DNA of 64,000 nt, from assembly GCF_028372415.1 (NCBI RefSeq), contig NC_092876.1, forward strand, positions 217,793,528 to 217,857,527, given 5' to 3'. The translations under genes and the position numbers were made by a program. The notes beneath the pieces are model-generated. The model ran no database searches. It was not told the DNA's origin and saw only the letters and a program-made list of their open reading frames with translations. Numbering within the stretch: the first letter of the stretch is position 1; every line of letters starts with the position of its first letter. Source of the stretch: Notamacropus eugenii (taxonomy: Eukaryota > Chordata > Mammalia > Diprotodontia > Macropodidae). This document shows, one piece after another, positions 31,721 to 42,895 of this stretch.

Positions 31721-33754
31721 TTGACTACAGCAAGAATTAAGCCCAGGCCAGAGTTATGAGATCTTGAGCCTGTTAGCTAAAGATCAAGGGAAGGTCAGGG
31801 AGCTGGGTGGAGAAGTTGGAGGAAACATAACAGCCATGGCTTTAGGTTTACATAGCCCTAGGGTTACAACACTCTTAATATGTCCATGATCCCAATGAAG
31901 TGGGTAGACTTTCCAGCTCTGTTCAGAGCCCAACCCATGAACATACTTTGAGATTCCATGTCCTCCCATAAATTCACAACAGAGGGTCCACCCAATGTAA
32001 TGAGGGCCTTTCTCAGGCTATCTTGACATTTAATGAAAAACAATGGAGCACAGAACTGTCCTTTTTTTCTCCTTTTTCCCTCTCATCAGTCTTTTTTTTT
32101 CCCCGATATATATATATATATATGTATTTCTCTGATGTCATCTTTTATGATTCCTCATTTGAAAGCACTTGTAATCTGTTCATACCCACTATGTGCCTTT
32201 CTGTTACCTTTCAGGCAAGGGTGTGCCAGTAAATGTTTAACAACCAGCTCTCAGTGAGGGGGTGGAGGGTGTTTCCACCACACACTTTTCATTTTAATCT
32301 GCATTATTAACATTTTCCCCACCACTTTTTAAAGACAATCAACAAAACAATAAATCAAGCCCTGATTTGTAGAGTTTGTTGATTTCCTGAGGCATAAATG
32401 CTCACAATGATAATTTAATAATCAGTTCTCTCAAGAGCTGCTCCAACACACCCTTGCTTCTGGGTGATCCTCAATTTCTTCGGTGAATGAAATATTCCCT
32501 GTCTCACTGTCATACATTCTAGGATTATAGTAGGTAGCAGGAATCAGGTTAATGAAATCTCTGTTCTGGCACTAGAAAAGAGCAGCCTATTGGAAAACCC
32601 AGAATCACAGACCAAGACAAAGATTGAAATTGTCAAACTTTGGACTTGAAAAATAGACCAGTCAATGGAGAAGGATCAGCCCTTGGAGCTGGGGAAAAGT
32701 TATCCTGAACTAAAGAGCTAAAAGTGAATCTTAGGACATCAGGGAAGAGGGAAAAGGCTGATGTCCTGGGTCTACTTTGGAAAAGAAAAGAAGGGACCCT
32801 ATGCTGTTCAAAAATATTAAAAACTTATATTAATAGGCAGAAAATTCTGGTTGATATATGGTCTCCCAACTGCATGGGGGAAGCCGCATGATTTTGGAGT
32901 TGAGTTGAAGAGGATGATTTCTGTCCTAAGAATACACCATGTCTTTACAGTTGTATCATACCAAGAACTTTCCTTGTTCCTTCAGATCACTCCTTCAGAG
33001 TGTTTTTCATTTCTTCCAGATAAACATCATTTTATAAATTGCATGTTTGATCTAGGGGAAATACCAAGGCACTTGTCAATTCAGAAACGGTTGAATCTAA
33101 TGGGCTAGGAGTCATTCTACCATCTCTCATGTTACATTTTCTAAACAACAAAAATTGGAGTGAGCCAGCATGTGAAAGAGGGGGGAAAGAGTTTTAATAC
33201 AGAAAGAGAATAATGTAAGAACTCTGCCTGGTCTGTGTCATATCAGAGTAAAGTTAGATATGCTTGGTTTTAAGTAAAGCAGCAACAGTCACCCAAATGA
33301 ATCCTTCTTTATAGACAACCTCCAATCATCCCATAAGGACTTTTGTTTCAATTGAAAAAAATATTTCCACGGTACAACTGTCTCTGTTGTATTTCAAAGG
33401 TATTTCATCTTTCCTCACTTACATGCTACATGAACAGCACCTGTCCTCACTAAATGAATACCCCAGTTGTTCCCTATTCCACATTCACCAATTGAAAGAC
33501 CATACTGCATACTTGGGGAAAAAAGAATTTCTTTTTATTTCAGTGAAACCAGTGGGAGAAAAAGATCATGAATGTTTCATGTGTTAATAACCAAAAATTC
33601 ACATGTAATATACATACACACAAATACATACACACTGCACACATATATATCATATGTGCACACATGTACATGCATGTATGTATGCAATACATGCACATGC
33701 ATATACACAATATATACATAACTAATCATGAGAACTGGCATTTTCAAGTTCACA
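31721..33754. other. Mostly unassigned intergenic DNA with simple repeats
   Basis: Contains a (TA)n run near 32105-32123 and an ATAC/CATG-rich tract at about 33610-33720. Frames at 32851-33108 and 33387-33587 show no recognised domain. No SINE landmarks found. Confidence 0.4.
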
Positions 33755-33900
33755 GATTGCTTTATGTTTATTATTTCATTTGATCCTTCCAAAGACTCTA
33801 AGAAGTAGGAATGACAAGGATTCTTTTCCTCATTTTACTTAAGAAGAAATGCAGTTTTGAAGAAGGGAAGATAGTCACCAAACTAGACTATCCTGGTTCA
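33755..33900 (-). mobile_element. SINE family A, antisense fragment
   Basis: 'gattgctttatgtttattat', 'tttgatccttccaaagac' and 'ttcctcattttacttaag' match the antisense THER1 middle segment. Confidence 0.6.
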
Positions 33901-34349
33901 GTTTACAATGCATGCAAAATTTCCTTAAGCAATCATACTCAAACAAACAGAACTGGTTGGTGTACTTTTATACAAGATTATTCAGTAAACATATGTTCCA
34001 GCATGAAAAAGAAAGACAAATAAAAAGGATAGCTGAGGGATTCTCCCTGCCTTCTCCCCGATCCCTCCAGGGCCACCTCTGGGCCTTTCTTGCATTGACT
34101 TACTTGTGAACTTTCAATTGTTTTGATGCTTTTGAGATCTACTTTTTTTTGTTCCCTAGGCATTGTGGTCAATTCTCCTTGTCCTGTTGTATGTAATTCA
34201 AAAGACAAGCCAGATCTCTAAGGAAAGTCACTTTTGATTTCCTTATGGGGTGAAGGAAAACTCCCTGTTGAACTCTGCAGATTCCACTTAGATTAAAAGC
34301 AGAAGGAAGTCCGATCATCCCCTCAAACTATTATCATCTCATTTCACTC

Positions 34350-34530
34350 CTAGAAAAAGCCACTTTCATTCATATTGCTAAATCCTTCTCTCAGGCTTCA
34401 TCCTTCTTGACTTCCCTGGAGTATTTAACACTGTTTAACACTACTGACCTCTTTCTGGACACTCTCTTCTCTGAGTTTTTGTAAGTCTATTCTCCCTTGG
34501 GTCTCCTGCCTGTTGATTGAATGTTTCTTC
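34350..34530 (+). mobile_element. L2 LINE fragment (reverse transcriptase region)
   Basis: The + strand has L2 RT phrases, including 'cttgacttccctggagtatt' followed by 'taacactactgacctcttt', equivalent to the D-x-SxAFDTxDH block. It is the 5'-most piece of an L2 that continues at 35905-36460 and 37040-37330. Confidence 0.55.
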
Positions 34531-34539
34531 CCAGTCTCT

Positions 34540-34672
34540 GTCTCACATTGACCATGTGACTTTAGGCAAGCAACTTCACTTCTCTGGGACCTCAGTTTCT
34601 TAAATCAGTAAAATGATGAAGTTGAGCCAGTTGACCTGTAAGGTCCCTTCCAGATGGAATCTGTTGCAGAGT
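34540..34672 (+). mobile_element. MIR-type SINE
   Basis: 'ccatgtgactttaggcaagc', 'tgggacctcagtttctta' and 'gtaaggtcccttccag' in MIR order. Confidence 0.7.
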
Positions 34673-34784
34673 ATCTATCCATGCCCTGCCTTTATGTGTG
34701 GGTATACCATCAAGCCCTACATGGGGACTCTCCTCCTTTTCCTCTACATTCTCTCTTGATAATCTCATTAGATCCCATAGGTCA

Positions 34785-34861
34785 ATACAAGAAGCAGTTA
34801 TTAAGCATCTCCTGTGTACCAAGCTCTGTGCTAAGTTCTGGGGATAAAAAGAAAAGCAATT
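34785..34861 (+). repeat. Family K, left part, interrupted by two L1 insertions
   Basis: 'cagttattaagcatctcc', 'gtgctaagttctggggata' is the K start; the continuation 'cagcccctgccatctagga' is found at 35851 after the L1 pair, so both parts were one element. The insertion target 'agaaaagcaatt' lies at 34850-34861. Confidence 0.75.
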
Positions 34862-35329
34862 TTTTTAAAAATTAAGCAGCATTTTATTGTCTTCACATTA
34901 CATGTAAAGATAGTTTTCAACATTCATTTTTATAAGATTTGGAATTCCAATTTTTTTACCTTTCTTCATTCCCTCTCCCTAAAATGGCAAGCAATATGAT
35001 AAAGTTTATATTTATGCAATCATGTTAAACATATTTACACATTAGTCCTGTAAAAGAAGAAACAGAACCAAAGAAAAAAAACACAAAATACCAACAATGA
35101 ATGTGAAAATAGTATGCTTTGATCTGCATTCCCGCTCCATATCCTGGATGCCATCATAAGTCTTTTGGAATTGTCTTGGATCACTGTATTGCTGAGAAGA
35201 GCTAAGTGTATCATAGTTGATACTTGCATATCATAGTTGATCGTTGCACAATGTGGTTGTTACTGTGTACAATGTTCTGCTTCTGCTCACTTCATTCAGC
35301 ATCAGTGCATGTAGGTCTTTTCAGGTTTC
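34862..35329 (-). mobile_element. L1 3' end, antisense (second insertion at a shared site)
   Basis: Starts with a T-run and the L1 terminal sequence in antisense ('cattacatgtaaagatag' then 'ttttcaacattcattttta'), followed by 3' UTR and the ORF2 end ('cttcattcagcatcagtg'). It is flanked by 'agaaaagcaatt' (34850-34861) and 'agaaaggcaatt' (35330-35341), a 12-bp TSD with one difference. A 20-bp tandem duplication lies inside it at 35209-35248. Confidence 0.82.
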
Positions 35330-35341
35330 AGAAAGGCAATT

Positions 35342-35838
35342 CTAAAATATTTATAGCAGCTCTCTTTGTAAAAAGAACTTTTTTGGCAAGGAACTAGAAA
35401 TTGAAGGGATGACCATAGACTGGGGAATGGATGACCAAGTTGTGGTATGTGATGGTGATGGAATACTACTGTGCTATAAGAAATGATGAACTAGTTGATT
35501 TTTAGAAAAATATGGAAAGACTTGAATGAAATAACGAAGAGCAAAATGAACAGAACCAAGAGAATAATGTATATAGTAACAATATTGTACAAAGAACAAC
35601 TGTGAATGACTAAGTCATCCTGGATATTATAAATATTCAAATCAACTACAAAGGACCTATGGAGAAAAAAAACTGATAAATAGAAGCATGTATAGTATGG
35701 TTTTACATATATGTGTGTGTCAAATTGTGGCCTTCTCTAGTATGGGATGGGGAAGGAGAAAGGGAGGAGACAGTTTGGAATTTAAAATGTAACAAAAATT
35801 TAATTTAATTTAAAAAATAAAATAACAATGAAAAACAA
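35342..35838 (+). mobile_element. L1 3' end, sense (first insertion at the same site)
   Basis: Contains the ORF2 C-terminal part ('atatttatagcagctctct', 'ggaatactactgtgctata') and a 3' UTR ('gaacagaaccaagagaataa') ending in an A-rich tail at about 35800-35830. The target copy 'agaaaggcaatt' precedes it and 'agaaatgcaa' (35839-35848) follows. Its 3' UTR differs from that of the antisense neighbour, so the two come from different L1 subfamilies. Confidence 0.8.
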
Positions 35839-35890
35839 AGAAATGCAAAAACAGCCCCTGCCATCTAGGAGTTTATAATCTAATGTTCTA
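35839..35890 (+). repeat. Family K, right part, after the L1 pair
   Basis: Continues the K element of 34785-34861: 'cagcccctgccatctagga' and 'tttataatctaatg'. Confidence 0.65.
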
Positions 35891-35904
35891 AGGTCAAACT
35901 ATCA

Positions 35905-36460
35905 CCTCTGTGTAGGAAGCTCCCAAATCTACATCTCCAGTCCTCAATTCTCTCCTGAGCTTCAGACCCACATTCCCAACTGTTTCCTGGAAGAATATCT
36001 CCACCTGTATGGCATATAGGTATCTCAAATTCAAGGCATCCAAAACATCTCCTTAAATCTTCCCATCATCCTCCCAATTTCCCTGTTTGTGTTGAATAAC
36101 CCCATTGTTTTAGGTCACCCAAATGAACAACCTTTAAGATGCCTTCAACTCTGTATGTTCACACATAACCCAAATTCAATCAGTTGCCAAGTGATTCTCA
36201 TTCAACATCTCCCAAATCCATTTCCTTTGCTTTACTCATGGGATCACCACTCTCCCATCATCTAGACCTTTGAAATAGTATACTAATTAGTCTCCCTCCA
36301 GCTAGACTCTCTTTCTACAATTAATTTTCCCCACGAATGGCCAAACTGATACTTCTAAAGCACAGGTTTAGAAACATGCACAAGCAGTCTGTGCCTCCCT
36401 ATTTACTCTAAGATGAAAAACAAACTCATGTGCTTAAATTTGTGGTCCTTTACAGAATTC
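35905..36460 (+). mobile_element. L2 LINE ORF2 fragment
   Basis: L2 reverse-transcriptase phrases in order: 'ctacatctccagtcctca', 'catataggtatctcaaat', 'tcaatcagttgccaagtg', 'gtctccctccagctagac' and 'ccaaactgatacttctaaag'. Heavily mutated, with no open frame. Confidence 0.65.
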
Positions 36461-37039
36461 AGAAAGAATCTTTTATGAAGGCAACCTCAGATGGTTCTTT
36501 GGCTCTTTGTTGGAGGCAGGAGTAGTGAGCAATAGCAGCTTTGAACGGGGACTGATTTTTGTTGGCAAAACTCCAGCAGAAAGAGATTTCTGTATTACTT
36601 GTTTCAAAATTCTCAAGATTCCACATGAAGAGTTGGCCCAGATGTTTAGGATATTCAGGTGGAATGGATTAATGGTACCAATCATCCTTTCCAGAGCCCC
36701 CCTTCAAAGGATGAAAAATGTCTCCCCAGGAAAGTAGTCTTGCCTGAGGCTTGGTGACCCAGAGCCTGGCACTTCTTCTACCCCTAGCTCCTGAAGCAGA
36801 GATCACCAAATAGTGGAAGGGTGGGGAGTCAGAAAGGGATGCTAGAGAGGGTGAGTGGGAAGACAGCAGTTCTCCTTGGAGCACTATTGCTCAATGTGTA
36901 TGGCTAAAGCACTCTGGTTTTCTGATCTCTACAACCCTACCAGAACATACGGGGTGATGTATGGTAATTGATTCTGCTTATACGTATCTCTCTGTGCTAT
37001 TTTATTTTTTCCTATTGCCACTTTTGAAAGTGGCAAGAG
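36461..37039. other. Unassigned insertion or diverged sequence within the L2
   Basis: About 580 bp lies between two collinear L2 parts without L2 landmarks. A + frame (36507-36737, 76 codons) contains FVGKTPAERDFCITCFKILK; I do not recognise it. It could be an old insertion, perhaps a processed-gene fragment. Confidence 0.3.
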
Positions 37040-37330
37040 GAAGTTCATTTGCTAGTAACCCCTGTCTTTGGCATTTAAAGCCCCTCACAACCTGGCTGCA
37101 AACTACCTTTCTAGCCTTGTTATTCACTACTCCTCCTCACTCACTCAATGTATGGTCCAAACAAATTGACCTTGCTGATCCTCCTGGAAGACCTTCCACC
37201 TCCTATATGTACCTTTGAATACATAGCATCTGCCACCCAACTCGTGCCTTATAGAATTCCTAGTTCCTTCATAGCTCAGTTCAAATGCTACCTTCCGCAT
37301 AAAGTCTTTTTTTAAGTCTGTATCTTAATT
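37040..37330 (+). mobile_element. L2 LINE ORF2 C-terminal fragment
   Basis: 'catttaaagcccctcacaac', 'ctggctgcaaactaccttt', 'tcactcaatgtatggtcc' and 'agctcagttcaaatgctac' match the L2 ORF2 end in order. Confidence 0.7.
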
Positions 37331-37764
37331 TTATTTGCTATATATCACTTTGAACTTATTATAATTGAAATTACAGAATTACTTGGTTTTAACTCCACAA
37401 GAATAATGCTAGTGTGAAAGACCAAAGGAGAAAAGGGTGATATTTATTTATAGTTCCTTATATTGTAAACATTTCATCTATATGCTGTTACTAATTTCTA
37501 ACAAGTATTAAGAGATTTACGTAGGCAATTAATGAAATGATGTCCTGTATTTCCATTCATATTTAGCAATTGCATATTATGACAAAGCATCTGTTCCTTT
37601 TAATTACTCAAGCAGTAAGTTTTCTTCAGCTAAGTATTTAACTTTCAAAAGAACTAAATGTTAAAAAGTGCTATACAGTTACATCTACCTAAGCCAACAC
37701 ATCTGGCTTTTATTCCATATTCCTAGCTACTAATGTCTCTACAGAAACCAGTCTTTCATTATCT
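37331..37764. other. Repeat-free AT-rich block
   Basis: No repeat landmark. It contains homeodomain-type ATTA/TAAT cores ('aggcaattaatgaaatg', 'cttttaattactcaag'). It could be a conserved non-coding element, or a second insertion splitting the L2, whose tail resumes at 37765. Confidence 0.3.
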
Positions 37765-37885
37765 ACGAACTTGCTGTCTCTCCAGCTAGAATATAAGCTC
37801 CTTGAAGGCAAGGATGGTTTCATTTTCACACAGTGCTGGCACATAAGCGGTACTTAATCAATGCTTGTTAGCTAGTGATTGATGG
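37765..37885 (+). mobile_element. L2 LINE 3' tail
   Basis: 'ctagaatataagctccttga', 'aaggcaaggatggtttcat' and 'taatcaatgcttgttagc' form the standard L2 3' end. Confidence 0.75.
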
Positions 37886-38919
37886 AGAAGACTACATAAG
37901 CCACCCAAAACACCAAGCTTATTCACCACTGAGTTAATACTGGAAAAAATATACAGGAGAGAATATACAGCAAGAGAGAGGGTAAGTACAGAAGAACACA
38001 TTACTTGCTCCCTTTCTAAAGCAAAAAGGAAAAGCGAATTGATCTCTGCAAATAACCAAATGAGATCTAGCAAAGTGGCAGGTGAACCAAACAAAACTCA
38101 TGACTTGCACAAGAAAACTGGAAGAAATGTTATTTTGGAAAGACTCGATTTTTTTAAAAGAAGGATAAATACCCTATTGAGAAAAGGGGTCCCTTTCCAT
38201 TCACTAACTCCAAGTGTGACGATACTCCTGCCAGAGATCCCTGATTTTATAGGCAAGGGCACACAAGCCTTATTGACATGACTATTTACCAGTTAAATGG
38301 GAAATGGCAAAGGAAATTGCAGCTCCTCTAAAGTATTTCCTGCTGCTTTGAAAACACATAATGACAACATTTAAATGGAGCCCTGAGTATGGACGTGAGT
38401 TTTCAAAATTGAAGACATTTCTTCATGTTTTCATTCTCCCAGGTCTTCTCCCCATCAAAATACTTTTCATTCAGCCCTATCCCCCAGACTCCTTTCTTAG
38501 CTACCCTCTCTCTTCTGCCATACTTTGGCACTTTCATTCCCTCTCTGCCTTTATAATTTTTTCTTTGTATTCTCCACAGATCACATACTAAGATTTCTTC
38601 CCTTATCTCTGCCTTTAGGAAGAACATATTCAACTGCAAAGGAGAGTACTTTAAAATTATTATTCACATCTGTCTCTTTGTTTTCCAGTTATACCAAGTA
38701 AGATATTTTGGAGAGGAGGAGTGTGTTGAATTTAGCAGATATGATCCTAAAATCTACCTGAAGGAATAGGGAAAATTTTAAGCTACAAGGACTGTTAACT
38801 CTTTGCTGATGGCTCTTGGTGCCACACCACTCATAACTAAACATCTACATTTATAATATAAAAAAATAAAAATTTCCAACTGCTAGTACCGTCTATTCCA
38901 CTATCGTCATCACTCAGTT
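37886..38919. other. Unassigned
   Basis: No repeat or gene recognised. Frames at 38039-38281, 38361-38591 and antisense 38403-38639 lack known domains. Confidence 0.4.
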
Positions 38920-39260
38920 CCACTTAACATGTATTAAGTACCTATTATGTGTAAGTTACTGTGCTAGACATAATCCAGAACCAATGCCCTGGGTTTACAT
39001 ATACCAGATTCAATTTTGGGAACTTCTCAATAATTCTTTCTCTCTTTGACTTGTCATCCTACTCAAGATTTCTGCTGGGTTCAAAAGAAATAAAGTATTC
39101 AGAGAGTAGGGATTTGAAGGCATTTCCCTCTAGGCATAGGGATACAAAGCTGAAAAATTGCATAGTCCCTGCCCTGAAAGAGTTTACAATCTATTAGAGG
39201 AATACTCTGTACACAAATGATAAGGAGAGTCAAAAAGAAAGAAAATGTATAGCAACAGGA
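38920..39260 (+). repeat. Family K split by a ~165-bp unidentified insertion
   Basis: K starts at 'catgtattaagtacctatta' and 'gtgctagacataa' (to ~38973), and resumes at ~39132 with 'ctaggcatagggatacaaag' and 'ccctgccctgaaagagttt'. The 'ctagacata' / 'ctaggcata' pair at the two edges looks like a short target duplication around the insert. Confidence 0.55.
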
Positions 39261-39344
39261 GAGATAAAACAAAATAGGAAAGTGGTTACTAGTACAGTCT
39301 GCCTAGATTGTAGTACTCAAAAATTTTTGTGTGAGGATTATTTC

Positions 39345-39505
39345 TAAGATCTTTTCCAAACCTCAACTCTGTGATCCATTTTTCAGATAAGGAAAACTAG
39401 TCTAGGGTTAAGTAACTCACTTATGATCACAGAGTTAATAAATATCAGAGCCAGTAGCCCAATCTACAGGTCTCCCCTTCCTTCCTCTGCAGTGCACTGT
39501 GTCTT
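39345..39505 (-). mobile_element. MIR-type SINE, antisense
   Basis: 'ttcagataaggaaaactag', 'gttaagtaactcacttatg' and 'gatcacagagttaataa' in antisense MIR order. Confidence 0.55.
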
Positions 39506-39742
39506 GGAGTCAAAGATTGCCCTAACATTTCAAGACTGAATGACTGGGAACATGGTGCTATTAGTAACACCATGGAAAGCGCAATAGGGAAGTTAGGAGA
39601 GATGGAGTTTGAATAGGAAGATGATGTATTCTATTTTAGATATATTGAAAATCTACATTGTACAAGGTACACAGTTGACTGCTGGTGAGACAACAATCAT
39701 CTATACTCAAGGAGTTAGAAGGGAGATATAAAAAGATAACTA

Positions 39743-39950
39743 CTGACCCTTTTCAGGCTTTCTTGGCAAAGATGCTAGTGTGTTTGCCATTTCTTTCTCC
39801 AAATCATTCTTCAGATGAGGAAAACAAGGCAAATATGGCCACATGACTTTCCCAGAGTTACACAGCTAGTAAATACTTGATGCTGAATTTGAACTTGGGA
39901 CTTCCTGACTCCAAGTCCAGAGATCTAGCTTCTGAGTCACTTAGCTACCT
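39743..39950 (-). mobile_element. SINE family B, antisense
   Basis: 'tttcttggcaaagatgctag', 'gtgtttgccatttctttctc', 'gacttcctgactccaagtcc' and 'ctgagtcacttagctacc' give the antisense B order. Confidence 0.8.
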
Positions 39951-40254
39951 CAACACTAAATAACACACATTCATACTTCAGTGCGACAAGGCTCTGTAAT
40001 GCTGTCAATATGGATTCCACTCAGCATCCACACAGATTCTACATCTTGTTAGAAATTACTTCAGAGTCACTGTGGCAAAAAAAAAAAAAAAATCATCACC
40101 CTGATAGTAGCCTGGTAATGAGCCACTGTAAATGCAACTAGGCTGCTCTTCAGACGACTGACATGCTCATAGCCTTTTCAGCTTGGTAGGACCTGGCGCT
40201 GAGTTGGAGAATACAAAGCTAGCATCGTAGTATGATGAAACCTCATGCTCTGAT

Positions 40255-40435
40255 GTGAGCATCATGGTTCAGTGAATTGGAGTCAGGGAACTAAGTTTAG
40301 ATCCCAATTCTGCCACTTATTAACTGTGAGACCATGGGTAAGTCACTTAGGCTGAGTTTCTTAATCTGTAAAGTGAGAGGATAAGACTCTTGAATCACCC
40401 TGAAGTTCCTTTCTACCTCTAATCCTATTCTCTTA
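40255..40435 (+). mobile_element. MIR-type SINE
   Basis: 'aattggagtcagggaacta', 'tctgccacttattaactg', 'catgggtaagtcacttagg' and 'gaagttcctttctacctct' in MIR order. Confidence 0.65.
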
Positions 40436-40469
40436 CATATAGGACTCATGGAGAGAAGGTAATAGGTAC

Positions 40470-40707
40470 TTATTCAATTATTTCAGTTGTGTCTGACTCA
40501 TCATGACTACATCTGAGGTTTTCTTGGTAGAGATATGGGAATGGCTTGCTATTTGTCTGTCACTTTATTGATGAGGAAACTGAGGCAAATGGGTTAAGTG
40601 ACTTGTTCAGGGTCACACAATTAGTAAGTGACTGAAGCCATATTTGAAATCAGGAAACTGAGTCTTCTGACTGTAGGCCCAGCACTGCACCACCCAGCTG
40701 CCCAATA
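40470..40707 (-). mobile_element. SINE family B, antisense
   Basis: 'tcagttgtgtctgactcatc', 'gaggttttcttggtagag', 'gatgaggaaactgaggcaa', 'gtgacttgttcagggtcac' and 'actgcaccacccagctgcc'. Confidence 0.85.
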
Positions 40708-40823
40708 GAAATTAAATTTATATTATTGCCACACAAAACAAAAGTGATTGATAGTCTGGTGGCAGGCTTTGAGGCTTGTGGATACTCTGTTTTAGGGACT
40801 TTCAGGCTATCCAGGTTGTTCAC

Positions 40824-40830
<7 letters not shown>

Positions 40831-40865
<35 letters not shown>
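40831..40865. repeat. (GA)n microsatellite
   Basis: 35-bp GA run following a short 'cacatacaca'. Confidence 0.95.
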
Positions 40866-40868
<3 letters not shown>

Positions 40869-40904
40869 TATACCATAGATTATGTGAAGTAGTTTTTTCC
40901 AAAG

Positions 40905-41205
40905 TTAGGGACAAGGACTGAACCTTTCATTTCATTGGTAAAGGGAATTCCCTGGTGAAGAAACTCTCTCTACCAATGAAGACAGAGGGTATCATTAGAA
41001 GGGAATTTCTTCAGCTTAATCTTAAAAAGTTGTTGTGGCAAGAAGTTAAGTGACTTTCCCAAAGTAACACAGCCTGTATGAATTGAGGTGATCTTTGAGA
41101 ACAAAGGATGAACAGCAACCTATATTGATAGAGGTCAGACCTGAACATATGTCTTCCTGGCTCTGAGGCCAGCTCTCTCTACAACATCACACTGCCCAAT
41201 ACTAA
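40905..41205 (-). mobile_element. Antisense SINE fragments (family D, then MIR/B-like)
   Basis: 40905-41010 has D-type 'catttcattggtaaaggga', 'attccctggtgaagaaact', 'ctctctaccaatga'. 41045-41205 has 'aagttaagtgactttccc' and 'tcctggctctgaggccagc', interrupted by a short C-like 'gatctttgagaacaaagg'. The order suggests nested insertions. Confidence 0.5.
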
Positions 41206-41214
41206 GTTCATTGG

Positions 41215-42282
41215 ATTGTTCCCTGATCCCAAAACACCCCTCCTCTTCCTGAACACCCTTTCCTTCATGGCTTTTGTAACACCACTCTCTCGCTTTTCCT
41301 CCTACAGATCTCAACAATCCTTTTCACTCTCCTTTACTGATTCAATACCCATCTCTCACCCTCTAACCAGGGAGTGTTCCCCAAGACTCCATCCAGGGTC
41401 CTGTCCTCTCTATTTTCTCTTTATGATTTCATTCATTCCATGCATTCAGTGATAAGCTATACTCAAATGATTTCTAAGCCCTAACCTTTATTATGAACTC
41501 ACATCCCATGTTGTCAACTGGCTGCTATATCTAGCAGGAGATATTTCTCTTCCTGGGTGTCCCATCAGCATCTCAAACTCAAAATGTCCAAAGCAGAATT
41601 CATTATCTTTCCCTTAAACCTGCTTCTCTTCCATTTTTCCCTCTTTTTGTCAATAATACAACCATCCTTCCAGTCATCCAGACTCATAACCTCTGAATCA
41701 TCCATGACTCAACCCTCTCCCTTACCCTCCTTTTTCAGACAGTTACTAAGTCTTGTTGATGCCATCTCTACAATATCTCTAATATCCATGCACCCAGACT
41801 CTCATCATTTTTCACCTGAACTATCACAATAACCTTCTAATTGGTCTTTGCTTCTACTTTTCTCTCACTAATCTATCCTCCACACTGACGTCAAAATCAT
41901 TTTCCTAAAGTACAGGTCAGACCGTGGCAATCTTCTGCCCAAAGATGGTACTCTATTGCCTCTGGGATAAAATAAAAACCATTCAACTGCGCATAAAAAG
42001 CCTTCTACAGTCTGACTCCAGCCTATTTTCCAAATTTAATTCAAATTACTCCTCTTCAGACACTCTGTATTCCAGCCCCACTAGCCCCCTTGTCTACTAG
42101 TGAGTAAGTCTGCCTTGGTAGTCAGTCTCTCATCTGTATGCCTTCTAACAAACTATGCTTCTAACAAACCCCCCATGCTGGAATTCACTTCCTTCTCACC
42201 TCCACCTCTTATAAGAATACCAGTTCTTATCTTTCTTCAAGGTTCAGTTCATTGCCACCCCACCCATCCTTTGCTGACTAGA
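41215..42282 (+). mobile_element. L2 LINE ORF2, reverse transcriptase to C-terminus
   Basis: About 1.07 kb of collinear L2. 'caagactccatccagggtcc' corresponds to the GVPQGSxLGP block. 'gtgataagctatactcaaat' corresponds to FADDTQ. 'catctcaaactcaaaatgtc' then reads KLKMSKAEFIIF, equivalent to LNMSKTELIIF. 'aaactacaatatctctaat'-type sequence and 'gactccagcctattttcc' follow. Stops and shifts are present throughout. This is the best-preserved L2 in the window. Confidence 0.78.
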
Positions 42283-42677
42283 ACCTCAAATTACTCTGGC
42301 TCTGATTGACTGCCCAGTAGTAGGTCCCAGGCAAAGCCCTGCTTGGTCATCGTTTGGACCTTGATTGGCTCAGAATGAATGTAAATAGCAATTATTTTTG
42401 TTTTGTTCAGAAACACTGAGGGTCTTTCCTTCCCAGATCTTCATTTTTTATTACGCTTTAATCATTGAATGGGTGTTGCCTCAAACAAACTAAGACCTGT
42501 TAATGACCTTAGCTTAAAAAGGCCAATGTTTTCCACTGCATCATGGCCCATCCCAGTCATCCTGATCTATATCTCACCACTGGACCCATATGACTCTGGA
42601 GGAGAAAGTGAGGTTGGTGACCTTGCACAGGTCACCCTCCGATGTCATGGTACTCTATGAGAATGAAGGACAAACAG
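42283..42677 (+). mobile_element. SINE family C, long composite form, inserted in the L2
   Basis: Collinear with 7447-7905, including the upstream part ('aggtcccaggcaaagccc', 'ttgattggctcagaatg', 'cagaaacactgagggtc') and the C part ('catcctgatctatatctc', 'aatgaaggacaaac'). The L2 ends just before it and its 3' end resumes just after, so it inserted later. Confidence 0.75.
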
Positions 42678-42895
42678 AAAGTAAGCATTGCCACCTCTTC
42701 TCTGAAGCCTTCTCTGACTGTCCCTAGATGGTGGGGCCTCCTCCTTCCTCGAATCATCTTGCATTGACTTACCTATGGGCCTGCAATAGAATATAAGTTC
42801 CCTGAGGGCCGGTACTGTTTCCATTTTTTATGTTGTCATCCCTAGTGCCTAGTCCAGTGTCTTGTACATGGGAGATACATAATAAATGGTTGTTA
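42678..42895 (+). mobile_element. L2 LINE 3' end
   Basis: 'cttctctgaagccttctctg', 'atataagttccctgagggc', 'agtgcctagtccagtgtc' and 'ataataaatggttgtta': classic L2 terminus, continuing the element at 41215-42282. Confidence 0.8.

Noticed and set aside
34848..35848. L1 with twin-priming 5' inversion
   Set aside because: Both halves contain an L1 3' UTR and an A-rich end, and there are three target copies, so two insertions explain it better.
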